Assembly: GCA_944320975.1 (NCBI GenBank)
Contig: CALUJM010000004.1
Span: forward strand, 62,001-126,000
Source: an uncultured Atopobiaceae bacterium
GTDB lineage: Bacteria > Actinomycetota > Coriobacteriia > Coriobacteriales > Atopobiaceae
DNA length: 64,000 bases
Reading direction: 5' to 3'
In this document: positions 1-7,400 of the stretch, one piece after another
Layout of the letters: every line of letters starts with the position of its first letter
Numbering within the stretch: position 1 is the first letter of the stretch
Position numbers and translations under genes: made by a program
The notes under the pieces: generated by a model
The model's database searches: none
Seen by the model: only the letters and a program-made list of their open reading frames with translations
What the model was told of the DNA's origin: nothing

Positions 1-2
1 CC

Positions 3-647
3 TTCTGCGACCTCGCCGGCGACATGGCGTGCGTCGAGGACATGCTCAAGTACGTGATCAACTACGTGATGGAGCACTGCCCGGACGAGATGGAGTTCTT
101 CAACAAGTTCGTGGACAAGGGCCTCATCGAGCGCCTCACCCACGTGGCCACTTCCGACTTTGCTCACGTCACCTATACCGAGGCCATCCAGATCTTGCAG
201 GATGCCGCGGCCGCCGGCCACGTCTTCGAGTACCCGGTGGACTGGGGCTCCGACCTGCAGACCGAGCACGAGCGCTACCTCACCGAGGAGCACTTCAAGC
301 GCCCGACCTTCGTGACCGACTATCCCGCTGCAATCAAGGCCTTCTACATGCGCCTCAATGACGACGGCAAGACCGTGGCCGCCGTGGACTGCCTCGTGCC
401 GGGCATCGGCGAGATCGTGGGCGGCTCGCAGCGCGAGGAGCGCCTCGACGTGCTCGAGCGCCGCATCGCGGAGCTGGGCATGGAGCCCGAGCAGTACAAG
501 TACTACCTCGACCTGCGCCGCTACGGCGGCTGCCAGCACGCGGGCTTTGGCCTGGGCTTCGAGCGCATGGTCATGTACCTGACCGGCGTCGACAACATCC
601 GCGACGTCATCCCGCACCCGCGCACCGTGGGCAACGCGGACTTCTAA
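3..647 (+). CDS. asnS: Asparagine--tRNA ligase, C-terminal part (5' end outside window)
   Basis: Class II aminoacyl-tRNA synthetase that charges tRNA(Asn) with asparagine in the cytoplasm. The reading frame is open from base 3, so the internal ATG at 24 is not the true start; about 214 residues of the catalytic domain are present. The motif 3 region [13 protein letters not shown], with its conserved Arg, and the ending [16 protein letters not shown] are typical of AsnS. The preceding stretch [16 protein letters not shown] also fits the AsnS/AspS family, and the absence of an AspS-type insertion domain favours AsnS. A strong terminator follows 11 bases after the stop, so this is the last gene of its transcript. 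Confidence in family is high. Confidence 0.95.
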   Translation, partial: FCDLAGDMACVEDMLKYVINYVMEHCPDEMEFFNKFVDKGLIERLTHVATSDFAHVTYTEAIQILQDAAAAGHVFEYPVDWGSDLQTEHERYLTEEHFKRPTFVTDYPAAIKAFYMRLNDDGKTVAAVDCLVPGIGEIVGGSQREERLDVLERRIAELGMEPEQYKYYLDLRRYGGCQHAGFGLGFERMVMYLTGVDNIRDVIPHPRTVGNADF

Positions 648-658
648 GGTGAGCTCCG

Positions 659-686
659 GGGCCGGCCGCGCGCCGGCCCTTTTTCT
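659..686 (+). terminator. Rho-independent terminator after asnS
   Basis: Perfect 8-bp stem GGGCCGGC/GCCGGCCC (659-666 and 672-679) with a 5-nt loop, followed directly by a run of T (680-684). It lies 11 bases after the asnS stop. Confidence 0.9.
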
Positions 687-727
687 GTCTTGAGGTTCTT
701 CTCGGCCCAAGAACCGCCCGACTGCGG

Positions 728-793
728 CGAGTAAGAGTTTCTTGCGAGAAGTGCCTCCATTTGGTCCCGCTTCTTGCAAGAAACTCTTACTCG
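728..793. repeat. Long inverted repeat, 24-bp arms, 18-nt loop
   Basis: Arms 728-751 and 770-793 begin CGAGTAAGAGTTTCTTGC and match at 23 of 24 positions around an 18-nt loop. There is no T tract, so it is not a standard terminator. It lies between asnS and the CapA-like gene. A second element with the same design (26-bp arms, 18-nt loop, different arm sequence) is at 34783-34852. Two GTTCTTCTCG motifs flank it (695-704 and 820-829 in reverse). Confidence 0.8.
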
Positions 794-872
794 GTGCCGG
801 TGCCGAGAGGCGCGTCAGGCGAGAAGAACGTGCGACAATGGGACCACGCGCACCCGTTGCAAGGAGGTCACC

Positions 873-2075
873 GTGGCCCGCATGATGCTCACGCGTCGCT
901 CGTTCTTCTCGGCCGCCGCTCTTGCGGGGCTGGGAGCGTTGACGGGCTGTTCCAGCGCGCCCGCGCCGGAGGCGGGGCGCGAGCCGTCGACGGTCTACGA
1001 CCGCGCGTACGATGGGGAGGCCGCGTCAGATGCGTTCACGATCATGGCGATCGGAGACGTGCTCCTGCACCCGAGCGTGCAGGACAGCGGCCTGCGCGCG
1101 GACGGCCCCCGCGACTACACCCACTTCTTTGCGCACATCGTGGGGGACGTGGAGGCGGCGGACCTCGCGCTCGTGAGCCAGGAGACGCTTCTGGGCGGCG
1201 AGGCGCTTGGCCTCTCGGGCTATCCCAGCTTCAACGGCCCGCAGGAGGTCGGCGATGCCGAGGTCGCCGCGGGCTTTGACGTGGTGCTCCACGCCAACAA
1301 CCACGCGCTCGACCGCGGGCTGGACGGTATAGCGGCCGAGCTCGCCTACTGGCGCTCCGCGCATCCGGACATGCTGGTCACGGGCATCGCGGACAGCCAG
1401 GAGGCAGCCGGCGAGCCGCCCCTCATAGAGCGCGCGGGCCATGTGGTCGCCGTGCTCAACTACGCCACGTACCTGAACGGCATTCCGCTGCCGGAGCCTT
1501 GGGCGGTGCGCATGATGGATACCGAGCTCGTCGCGGCCGACGTCGCCGCCGCGCGCTCGGCCGGGGCCGACCTCATCGTGGCCTGCCCGCATTGGGGCGA
1601 CGAGTACGCCGCCGAGCCCAACGCCGACCAGCGCGGCTGGGCCCAGACGCTTGCCGACGCCGGCGTGGACGTCATCATCGGCGGGCATCCCCACGTGCTG
1701 CAGCCTTTTGAGACGCTGGCCTCGGCGGATGGGCGGACGGTGCCCGTGTTCTGGTCCGTGGGCAACTTCGTCTCGGGCCAGAGCCGCATGGACACGATGG
1801 TGGGCGGCATGGCACAGGTGAGCGTGTCCTTCTCGGACGCGGGCGCGCACGTTGACGAGTGCCGCCTCACGGCGCTGGTCACGCAGCGAGCGGAGGGGGA
1901 GGACTTCACCACCCGCCGCCTTGCCGACTATACCGAGGAGCTCGCCGCGGCGAACGGCATCCGCGCCTTCGAGGGCTGCGGGGGCTTCACGCGTCAGTGG
2001 TGCGTGGACTTCTGCTCCGAGCGGCTGGGCGAGGGCTTTGACCCGGCCGCGGGCGAGCTCGTCTGGCGGGCATGA
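873..2075 (+). CDS. CapA-family metallophosphatase-like lipoprotein
   Basis: About 400 residues, exported and probably lipid-anchored. The start is the GTG at 873 because AAGGAGGT lies at 861-868; the upstream extension lacks a ribosome site. The N-terminus has a twin-arginine-like TRRSFF at residues 7-12 and a lipobox LTGC with Cys26. The mature part has the hallmarks of the PGA_cap (CapA/PgsA) family, a calcineurin-like fold: AIGDVLLHP, HANNHALDRG, CPHWGDEY, GGHPHVLQPFE and GNFVSGQ, which supply the predicted metal-binding Asp, Asn and His residues. Members are linked to poly-gamma-glutamate capsule synthesis, but no capB/capC genes are adjacent, so the substrate is open; a stand-alone cell-envelope hydrolase is likely. 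Confidence 0.85.
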   Translation: MARMMLTRRSFFSAAALAGLGALTGCSSAPAPEAGREPSTVYDRAYDGEAASDAFTIMAIGDVLLHPSVQDSGLRADGPRDYTHFFAHIVGDVEAADLALVSQETLLGGEALGLSGYPSFNGPQEVGDAEVAAGFDVVLHANNHALDRGLDGIAAELAYWRSAHPDMLVTGIADSQEAAGEPPLIERAGHVVAVLNYATYLNGIPLPEPWAVRMMDTELVAADVAAARSAGADLIVACPHWGDEYAAEPNADQRGWAQTLADAGVDVIIGGHPHVLQPFETLASADGRTVPVFWSVGNFVSGQSRMDTMVGGMAQVSVSFSDAGAHVDECRLTALVTQRAEGEDFTTRRLADYTEELAAANGIRAFEGCGGFTRQWCVDFCSERLGEGFDPAAGELVWRA

Positions 2076-2090
2076 GGGGCGGGGGCGGGA

Positions 2091-2163
2091 GCGTGACAAT
2101 TAGGACAGGTTGAATTGTCACATCGAGAGCATGTGACAATTCAACCTGTCCTAATTGTCACGC
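2091..2163. repeat. Nested palindrome pair, GTGACAATTAGGACAGG family
   Basis: Two perfectly complementary 33-bp arms (2091-2123 and 2131-2163) around a 7-nt loop. Each arm is itself a hairpin, GTGACAAT...ATTGTCAC, with core AGGACAGGTT. A near-identical pair lies at 45800-45872. Both sit just downstream of a gene end; here it lies between the convergent CapA-like gene and glpK. This nested layout resembles paired REP elements (BIMEs). It may also terminate transcription from both sides. Confidence 0.85.
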
Positions 2164-2176
2164 TCCTCACGCCCGC

Positions 2177-3670
2177 TTACAGCACGCGGCGCACGGCGTC
2201 GTGCCAGCCGGCGAGAAGGACGTCGACGCGCGACGGGTCCATCGTGCGGCGGAAGACGTCGTCGGTCTCGCGCAACCCGCGCAGCTCGTCGGTACCGCTC
2301 CAGAACCCGGAGGCGAGCCCTGCCAGGTAGGCTGCCCCGAGTGAGGTGGTCTCGGTGTTGGCGGGGCGCCGCAGCTCACGTCCCAGCAGGTCTGCCTGGA
2401 ACTGCATCAGGAAGTCGTTGGCCGAGGCGCCGCCGTCAACATTGAGGACCCCGAGCGCCCCGCCGGCGTCGGCCGCCATGGCGTCCGCGAGGTCGCTGAT
2501 CTGGTATGCGAGCGCCTCGAGCGCCGCCCGCGCGATGTGCGCCCGGCTCGTCCCGCGCGTGAGGCCCAGGATCGCCCCGCGCGCGTCAGGCTTCCACCAG
2601 GGCGCGCCCAGGCCGGTGAACGCGGGCACGATGTAGACGCCGCCCGTGTCCGGCACGCTCCGCGCGAGCGCCTCGGTCTCCGCTGCGGTGCGAATGATGC
2701 CCAGCTCATCGCGCAGCCACTGAATGAGCGCGCCCGCCACGAAGACAGAGCCCTCGAGGGCGTACTGCGTGCCCGCGGCGTCCGGCGGTGCCGCGGCGAT
2801 GGTGGTCACGAGGCCGTGCTCGCTCGTCCGGGCCTCGCTGCCGGTGTTGAGCAGCATGAAGCAGCCGGTTCCGTAGGTGTTCTTGGCCTCGCCGGGCGCA
2901 AAGCAGCACTGCCCGAAGAGGGCCGCCTGCTGGTCGCCTGCCACGCCCATGATGGGGATGCCCGCCGGCAGCCCCGGGTAGCTCGTCTCGCCAAAGATGC
3001 CGGAGCTGGGGCGCACCTCGGGCATCATCGATGCCGGGATGCCAAAGAGAGCGAGGAGCTCCTCGTCCCAGCGGCCCTCGTGGATGTTGTAGAGCATCGT
3101 GCGGCTGGCGTTGGTGGGGTCGGTCGCGTGCACCAGGCCGCCCGTGAGCACCCAGACAAGCCACGTGTCCACCGTGCCAAAGAGCAGCTCGCCCGCCTCC
3201 GCGCGCTCGCGCGCGTCGGGGACGTTCTCCAGAATCCAGGCGATCTTGCTGGCCGAGAAGTACGCGTCGGGCAGAAGGCCGGTCTTGGCGCGCACCGTCT
3301 CGCGCACCTCCGGAGCCCCGCAGATCCGCTCGACCATCTCGGCCGTGCGCCGGCACTGCCACACGATGGCGTTGCACACGGGCGCGCCCGTCGCCGGGTC
3401 CCAGACGATGGTGGTCTCGCGCTGGTTGTCGATGCCGATGGCGGCAACGTCGGCCGCGGCGAGCCCGTGGCGCGCGATGAGCTCCGTGCAGCTGCCCAGC
3501 TGCGAGAAGAGAATCTCCTGCGGGTTGTGCTCGACCCAGCCGGGCTGCGGGAAGATCTGCTGGAAGGGGCGCTGGACGACGTCGACCATGCGGCCGGCGC
3601 GGTCGATCAGCGCGGCGCGCGACGACGTGGTCCCCTGGTCCAGCGCGATGACGTACTTCTCTGCTCCCAT
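2177..3670 (-). CDS. glpK: Glycerol kinase
   Basis: Phosphorylates glycerol to sn-glycerol-3-phosphate with ATP. The 497-residue length is normal for GlpK. The FGGY-family N-terminus IALDQGTTSSRAALID is intact, as are GWVEHNPQEI, GIDNQRETTIVW, GDQQAALFGQ, GTGCFMLLNTG, PAFTGLGAPWW and the C-terminal VDGGASANDFLMQFQADLLG. The start is the ATG at 3670, preceded by GAAGGGA; a longer open frame upstream runs through the neighbouring hydrolase and is spurious. The upstream gene on the same strand, an alpha/beta hydrolase resembling monoacylglycerol lipases, ends one base before this start, so the two are translationally coupled and may supply and trap glycerol together. Confidence 0.95.
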   Translation of the reverse strand: MGAEKYVIALDQGTTSSRAALIDRAGRMVDVVQRPFQQIFPQPGWVEHNPQEILFSQLGSCTELIARHGLAAADVAAIGIDNQRETTIVWDPATGAPVCNAIVWQCRRTAEMVERICGAPEVRETVRAKTGLLPDAYFSASKIAWILENVPDARERAEAGELLFGTVDTWLVWVLTGGLVHATDPTNASRTMLYNIHEGRWDEELLALFGIPASMMPEVRPSSGIFGETSYPGLPAGIPIMGVAGDQQAALFGQCCFAPGEAKNTYGTGCFMLLNTGSEARTSEHGLVTTIAAAPPDAAGTQYALEGSVFVAGALIQWLRDELGIIRTAAETEALARSVPDTGGVYIVPAFTGLGAPWWKPDARGAILGLTRGTSRAHIARAALEALAYQISDLADAMAADAGGALGVLNVDGGASANDFLMQFQADLLGRELRRPANTETTSLGAAYLAGLASGFWSGTDELRGLRETDDVFRRTMDPSRVDVLLAGWHDAVRRVL

Positions 3671-3671
3671 G

Positions 3672-4643
3672 CTAGCGTCCCTTCTCGTCCGCGCCGAGGC
3701 GCTCCTCGACCCAGGAGAGCACGTCTGCCATGACGCGCCCGCCGTCGTCCTCGTTGAATATCTCGTGGCGCATGCCCTCGTAGATGCGCATGTCCACGTG
3801 CCTCTGCCCGGCTCGGCGCGCGAGCTCGGCCGCCGCGCGCACGCCGCGGCCGTTGTCGCCCACGGGGTCCTCCGCGCCGGAGACAAAGAGCAGCGGCACG
3901 TCATGGGGAGCGCGCCGAGCCCAGGCGAGCGAGCAGGCCCGCGCCGTGAGCTTGGTGACGGCCGCGTAGCCGCCCGCGGAGAACATGAAGCCGCAGCGGG
4001 GGTCGGCGACGTAGGTGGCCACGTTCTTCTCGTTGCGGCTCAGCCACTCGCAGCCCGTCGGGCCGGGGACGGCGCGTGCATAGCCGCCGACGCCCATGCC
4101 GTCGAGCAGCTTGGAGCGGTACTTCTCGCCGCGGACGGCGCAGATGAGGCGCGCGAGGGCGTGTCCTGCCCACGAGACGGCCACGGGGAGCGTGCCGGTG
4201 CCGCTGAGGACCACGCCAGCAAGGCCCTCCCCGTGCTCTGCCAGGTAGACGCGGGCGATGTAGCTGCCGAGCGAGTGACCGAGAAGCAGGTAGGGCGCGT
4301 CGGAGCCCATGCGCTCCGTCACGAGGCGGCGCAGCGTGTGCTCGTCGGCGACGAGCGCCTCGGCCCCGCCGCGCGCCGGCAGGCAGCCGTAGCCATCGGG
4401 ATCGCAGGAGGCGCCGTGGCCCGCATGGTCGTCGCCGCAGACCACGAAGCCGCGGCTCGCGAACAGGCGGGCGAGGGCGTCATAGCGCTCCACGTGCTCG
4501 GCCATGCCGTGGATGACCTGCACGACGCCCCGCGCCCGCGTGCCGGCGGCGAGCGCTGGCCACCAGACGAGCGCGCGGATAGTGGAGCGCCCGTCTGCGG
4601 AGGGGAAGCGCAGTTCTTCTCGGTAGATGCCCTGCTCGTCCAT
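3672..4643 (-). CDS. Alpha/beta hydrolase, lysophospholipase/monoacylglycerol lipase-like
   Basis: 323 residues with no signal peptide, so cytoplasmic. It has the serine aminopeptidase S33/Hydrolase_4 layout: oxyanion-loop region VIHGMAEH (44-50), nucleophile elbow GHSLGS with Ser124, acid Asp259 in GAEDPVGD and base His293 in MRHEIFNE, a complete triad. The cap-domain length fits the MGL/PldB group. It is the first gene of a minus-strand pair with glpK, separated by one base; release of glycerol from acylglycerols or lysolipids followed by phosphorylation is the natural reading, but the substrate is inferred from context only. A ribosome-site-like GGAGG precedes the ATG at 4643. Confidence 0.85.
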   Translation of the reverse strand: MDEQGIYREELRFPSADGRSTIRALVWWPALAAGTRARGVVQVIHGMAEHVERYDALARLFASRGFVVCGDDHAGHGASCDPDGYGCLPARGGAEALVADEHTLRRLVTERMGSDAPYLLLGHSLGSYIARVYLAEHGEGLAGVVLSGTGTLPVAVSWAGHALARLICAVRGEKYRSKLLDGMGVGGYARAVPGPTGCEWLSRNEKNVATYVADPRCGFMFSAGGYAAVTKLTARACSLAWARRAPHDVPLLFVSGAEDPVGDNGRGVRAAAELARRAGQRHVDMRIYEGMRHEIFNEDDGGRVMADVLSWVEERLGADEKGR

Positions 4644-4781
4644 CGGACCTCCTTACATTGCCCGTACACAGCAGTATCCCCGTCCGCGGCCGCGCATGCG
4701 CCGAGGTTCCGCCCGCCGACGTGTATATGCCGCTCGCATTGGGGTACGATACCGTCTCAAGTGCACGATAGGGGAGGGTCC

Positions 4782-5063
4782 ATGGGCTTTCACTGCACCG
4801 ACTGCATCTTCGCGTCCTTTGCGCGCAACAAGAAGTCCGGCAAGTACCGCGGCGCCTGCAGCCGCGGCTTCACGCTGACCGACCCCCATGTCCACACGAG
4901 CCCGGACGACCACTTCTCCGAGGACCCGCGCAACCTCGTGCCGACCGTCGACCCGTTTGGCGAGGAGTACCTGCGCACGTCCAACGTCTGCGACCGCTTC
5001 CATCCCTCCGAGGAGGCCCAGGCCCACGAGGGCGCCCACGGCTGGTGGCACGCCCGCCTGTGA
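4782..5063 (+). CDS. Small cysteine- and histidine-containing protein, unknown function
   Basis: A 93-residue protein I do not recognise. Its start at ATG 4782 is supported by GGGGAGGG just upstream. It has four cysteines, Cys5 and Cys8 as a CxxC pair, Cys26 and Cys70, and a histidine-rich middle and C-terminus, suggesting a small metal-binding protein. There is no signal peptide or membrane segment. It is divergent from the lipase-glpK pair and lies 80 bases ahead of manA on the same strand, so it may share a transcript with manA. Codon use matches neighbouring genes, so the frame is probably real. Confidence 0.7.
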   Translation: MGFHCTDCIFASFARNKKSGKYRGACSRGFTLTDPHVHTSPDDHFSEDPRNLVPTVDPFGEEYLRTSNVCDRFHPSEEAQAHEGAHGWWHARL

Positions 5064-5143
5064 GGGCAAGCTCGTCGCCCACCCTCGCCGCTCGACGGGG
5101 TAAGATGACATCGTCTGAACCGCCGTTTGAGCAGGAGGAAAGC

Positions 5144-6109
5144 ATGTCCGACATCACGCGCGACCTCATCTTCCCGACGCCCATCTTCCACGGGAAGATC
5201 TGGGGCGGCCGCAAGCTCGAGACCGAGTTTGGCTACGAGATTCCCGACGGCCCGATCGGCGAGTGCTGGGCCATCAGCGCGCATCCCAACGGCGACTGCG
5301 TCGTTGCCGGCGGCGCGTGGGACGGCAAGCACCTCTCCGAGCTCTGGGACGAGCATCGCGAGCTCTTCGGCGGCGTGGAGGGCGACCGCTTTCCGCTGCT
5401 CGTCAAGATCATCGACGCCAAGGACAACCTCTCCGTGCAGGTGCACCCGGACGACGCCTACGCCGCCGAGCACGAGAACGGCAGCCTGGGCAAGCGCGAG
5501 TGCTGGTACGTGCTCGCCGTGGACCCGGGCACCAAGATCGTGATCGGCCAGCACGCGCACGACCGCGCCGAGCTCGCCGCCATGATCGACGAGGGCCGCT
5601 GGGACGACATGCTCAACCTCGTGCCGTGCCGCGTGGGCGACTTCTTCCCGATCGAGCCGGGCACCGTCCACGCCATCCAGGGCGGCACGCTGATCCTGGA
5701 GACGCAGCAGTCCTCCGACGTCACGTATCGCGTCTACGACTACGACCGCCTGGGCGACGATGGCAAGCCGCGCGACCTGCACATTCAGCAGAGCCTCGAC
5801 GTGGTGGACTACGGCATGGAGGCGCCCGCGTCCGGCGAGGTCACCGCGCCCGAGGTCGACGGCGTGACCGAGCTCATGGAGTGCCCCAACTTCGTCGTGG
5901 ACCGCGTGCGCGTGTCCGGTGAGAAGGTCGTGGAGCAGCCGTATCCGTTCATGTGCGTGAGCGTGATCGAGGGCTCCGGTACCGTCTGCGCCGCCGAGGC
6001 GGGCGTGGAGCACCAGATCGGCATGGGCACGCACTTCCTGGCGCCTGCCGGCTGCGGCGCGCTGACCTTCACGGGGGACATGACGCTCGTGACGTCGCGC
6101 CTGCCGTAG
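5144..6109 (+). CDS. manA: Mannose-6-phosphate isomerase, class I
   Basis: Interconverts mannose-6-phosphate and fructose-6-phosphate in the cytoplasm. The 321-residue length matches the short Bacillus-type ManA proteins. Zinc-site and active-site signatures of this cupin enzyme are present: KIWGGRKL near the N-terminus, the Gln/His pair of VQVHPDDAYAAEHE, and PIEPGTVHAIQGGTLILETQ with its conserved His. The ATG at 5144 is chosen for the AGGAGGAAA seven bases upstream, discarding 33 upstream codons. A terminator hairpin follows. It would feed mannose taken up by a PTS into glycolysis; no mannose-specific PTS gene is adjacent. Confidence 0.93.
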   Translation: MSDITRDLIFPTPIFHGKIWGGRKLETEFGYEIPDGPIGECWAISAHPNGDCVVAGGAWDGKHLSELWDEHRELFGGVEGDRFPLLVKIIDAKDNLSVQVHPDDAYAAEHENGSLGKRECWYVLAVDPGTKIVIGQHAHDRAELAAMIDEGRWDDMLNLVPCRVGDFFPIEPGTVHAIQGGTLILETQQSSDVTYRVYDYDRLGDDGKPRDLHIQQSLDVVDYGMEAPASGEVTAPEVDGVTELMECPNFVVDRVRVSGEKVVEQPYPFMCVSVIEGSGTVCAAEAGVEHQIGMGTHFLAPAGCGALTFTGDMTLVTSRLP

Positions 6110-6151
6110 GGGCGCCTGCGTTCTTCTCGCCAAGCGCGTAGTATGCCCTCT

Positions 6152-6190
6152 GCGCCGCTCGATCCACATGGTCGGGCGGCGCTTTCTTGT
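6152..6190 (+). terminator. Probable terminator after manA
   Basis: Stem GCGCCGC (6152-6158) with GCGGCGC (6176-6182), 17-nt loop with some inner pairing, followed by TTTCTTGT. It is oriented with manA. Confidence 0.7.
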
Positions 6191-6221
6191 CGCCCGCCGC
6201 GCTCCGGTTCCTCCCGACAAC

Positions 6222-6256
6222 AAAAAACGCCGCCCGGCGCGGTGCCGGGCGGCGTT
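6222..6256 (-). terminator. Rho-independent terminator of mscL
   Basis: Perfect 13-bp stem (6226-6238 with 6244-6256), loop GCGGT. Read on the minus strand, the stem is followed by six T residues (6227-6222), about 23 bases after the mscL stop. Confidence 0.9.
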
Positions 6257-6278
6257 GACGTGCAATGAAGGTTGGAGC

Positions 6279-6758
6279 CTAGGCCTCGATCTTCTCGCCG
6301 CAGTGCGGGCAGCGGGTGGCGCCGGGCTTGACCTCCTCGAGGCAGAACGGGCAGGTCGGGGCAGCGGCCTCCTCGGCGGCCTCGTCCTCGGCGTTCTTCT
6401 TGGCGATGGCGTCCATGCGCTCGCGCATGGTGTTGAGACCCTTGACCATGCAGAAGACCACGAAGGCGATGATCAGGAAGTTGATGATGGCGGAGATGAA
6501 GGCACCGAGGTCGATGTACTGATCGGTGGTGCCGGGAACGAGCCAGCGCAGGCTGTTGATGGCCTCGGTGGCGCCGTCGGCCGCGCCGCCGGTGGCGGTG
6601 CTGGAGACGGTGGTCACCAGCGTGATGAGCGGCTGGATGACGTTGGTCACGAGCGAGTTGACGATTGCGGTGAACGCGCCACCGACGATGATACCGACGG
6701 CCATGTCCATGACGTTGCCGCGGGCGATGAACTCCTTGAACTCATCGACGATCTTCAT
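6279..6758 (-). CDS. mscL: Large-conductance mechanosensitive channel with C-terminal zinc ribbon
   Basis: Homo-oligomeric membrane channel that opens under high membrane tension during hypo-osmotic shock. It is 159 residues with the usual N-terminal helix MKIVDEFKEFIARGNVMDMA, TM1 (AVGIIVGGAFTAIVNSLV, around residues 21-38) and TM2 (FISAIINFLIIAFVVFCMV). The start at 6758 matches the canonical MKxxxEFK N-terminus; an upstream ATG at 6788 would add ten residues. Odd point: the C-terminal cytoplasmic helix is followed by a rubredoxin-like zinc knuckle, CPFC...CPHC, in the last 25 residues, absent from textbook MscL. It has its own terminator and stands alone. Confidence 0.93.
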   Translation of the reverse strand: MKIVDEFKEFIARGNVMDMAVGIIVGGAFTAIVNSLVTNVIQPLITLVTTVSSTATGGAADGATEAINSLRWLVPGTTDQYIDLGAFISAIINFLIIAFVVFCMVKGLNTMRERMDAIAKKNAEDEAAEEAAAPTCPFCLEEVKPGATRCPHCGEKIEA

Positions 6759-6824
6759 GCGAGAGCCTTTCTGACGACCTGAATGCACAACCTTGTCAGC
6801 ATACCAAGGTTTCTTTCAGGACAT

Positions 6825-7301
6825 TCAAACAACGGATGAGGATGACCAACCCAGTTCGTCGGTGTCGAGAAGGATGGTGAAGGGCCCGTCGTTGACCAGG
6901 CTCACGCGCATGTCCGCGCCGAAGATGCCGCGCCCCACGCGCCCCGGTCCCAGCTCGGCCTCGGCGAGGTCGCAGAACCGGTCGTAGAGGTGCTCCGCAA
7001 GCTCGGGGCCTGCCGCGCCGGTAAATGACGGCCGGTTGCCGCGGCGGGCGTCGGCGTAGAGCGTGAACTGGCTCACCACGAGCACGCCGCCTCCGGTGTC
7101 GAGCAGCGAGCGGTTGGTCTTGCCGGCATCGTCCGCGCAGATGCGTAGCGCTGCCACCTTGCGCCAGAGGCGCTCAGCCAGCGCCTCGTCGTCGCCGGGC
7201 GCCACGCCCAGCAAGATCAGGTAGCCGGCGCCGCAGCTGCCCGTCACGGCGCCGCCCACCTCGACCGACGCCTGCTCCACGCGTTGTATGAGAGCTCTCA
7301 T
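6825..7301 (-). CDS. dtd: D-aminoacyl-tRNA deacylase
   Basis: Hydrolyses D-amino acids, and Gly mischarged on tRNA(Ala), from tRNA; a cytoplasmic homodimer. It has 158 residues against a usual 145-150. The N-terminus MRALIQRVEQASVEV and the two family signatures are intact: SQFTLYADARRGNRPSF (the SQxTL motif) and NDGPFTILLDTD (the Gly-cis-Pro motif). A short serine tail WSSSSVV ends the protein. The gene reads away from an intergenic pair of GGGGACAG palindromes at 7318-7400, which separate it from the M32 carboxypeptidase gene upstream on the same strand. Confidence 0.93.
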   Translation of the reverse strand: MRALIQRVEQASVEVGGAVTGSCGAGYLILLGVAPGDDEALAERLWRKVAALRICADDAGKTNRSLLDTGGGVLVVSQFTLYADARRGNRPSFTGAAGPELAEHLYDRFCDLAEAELGPGRVGRGIFGADMRVSLVNDGPFTILLDTDELGWSSSSVV

Positions 7302-7317
7302 CCCCGGCCTCTCTGTC

Positions 7318-7400
7318 TGTCAGTTGGGGACAGTCCCCAACTGACACAAAGCTTTGATATCAAACATTTCTGTAAATTGGGGACTGTCCCCAATTTACAG
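7318..7400. repeat. Two GGGGACAGTCCCC palindromes
   Basis: First palindrome 7318-7346: 14-bp arms starting TGTCAGTTGGGGAC around a single A. Second palindrome 7370-7400: 15-bp arms starting CTGTAAATTGGGGAC around a single T. They are 23 bases apart and share the core GGGGACTGTCCCC or its complement. The second includes the stop codon TAA of the carboxypeptidase gene (7395-7397, minus strand). The family recurs at 14632, 29594, 30827, 36398 and 48828. Confidence 0.9.

Noticed and set aside
3671..3904. 78-residue N-terminal extension of GlpK
   Set aside because: The extension overlaps the coupled hydrolase gene in another frame; the canonical N-terminus with ribosome site is at 3670.
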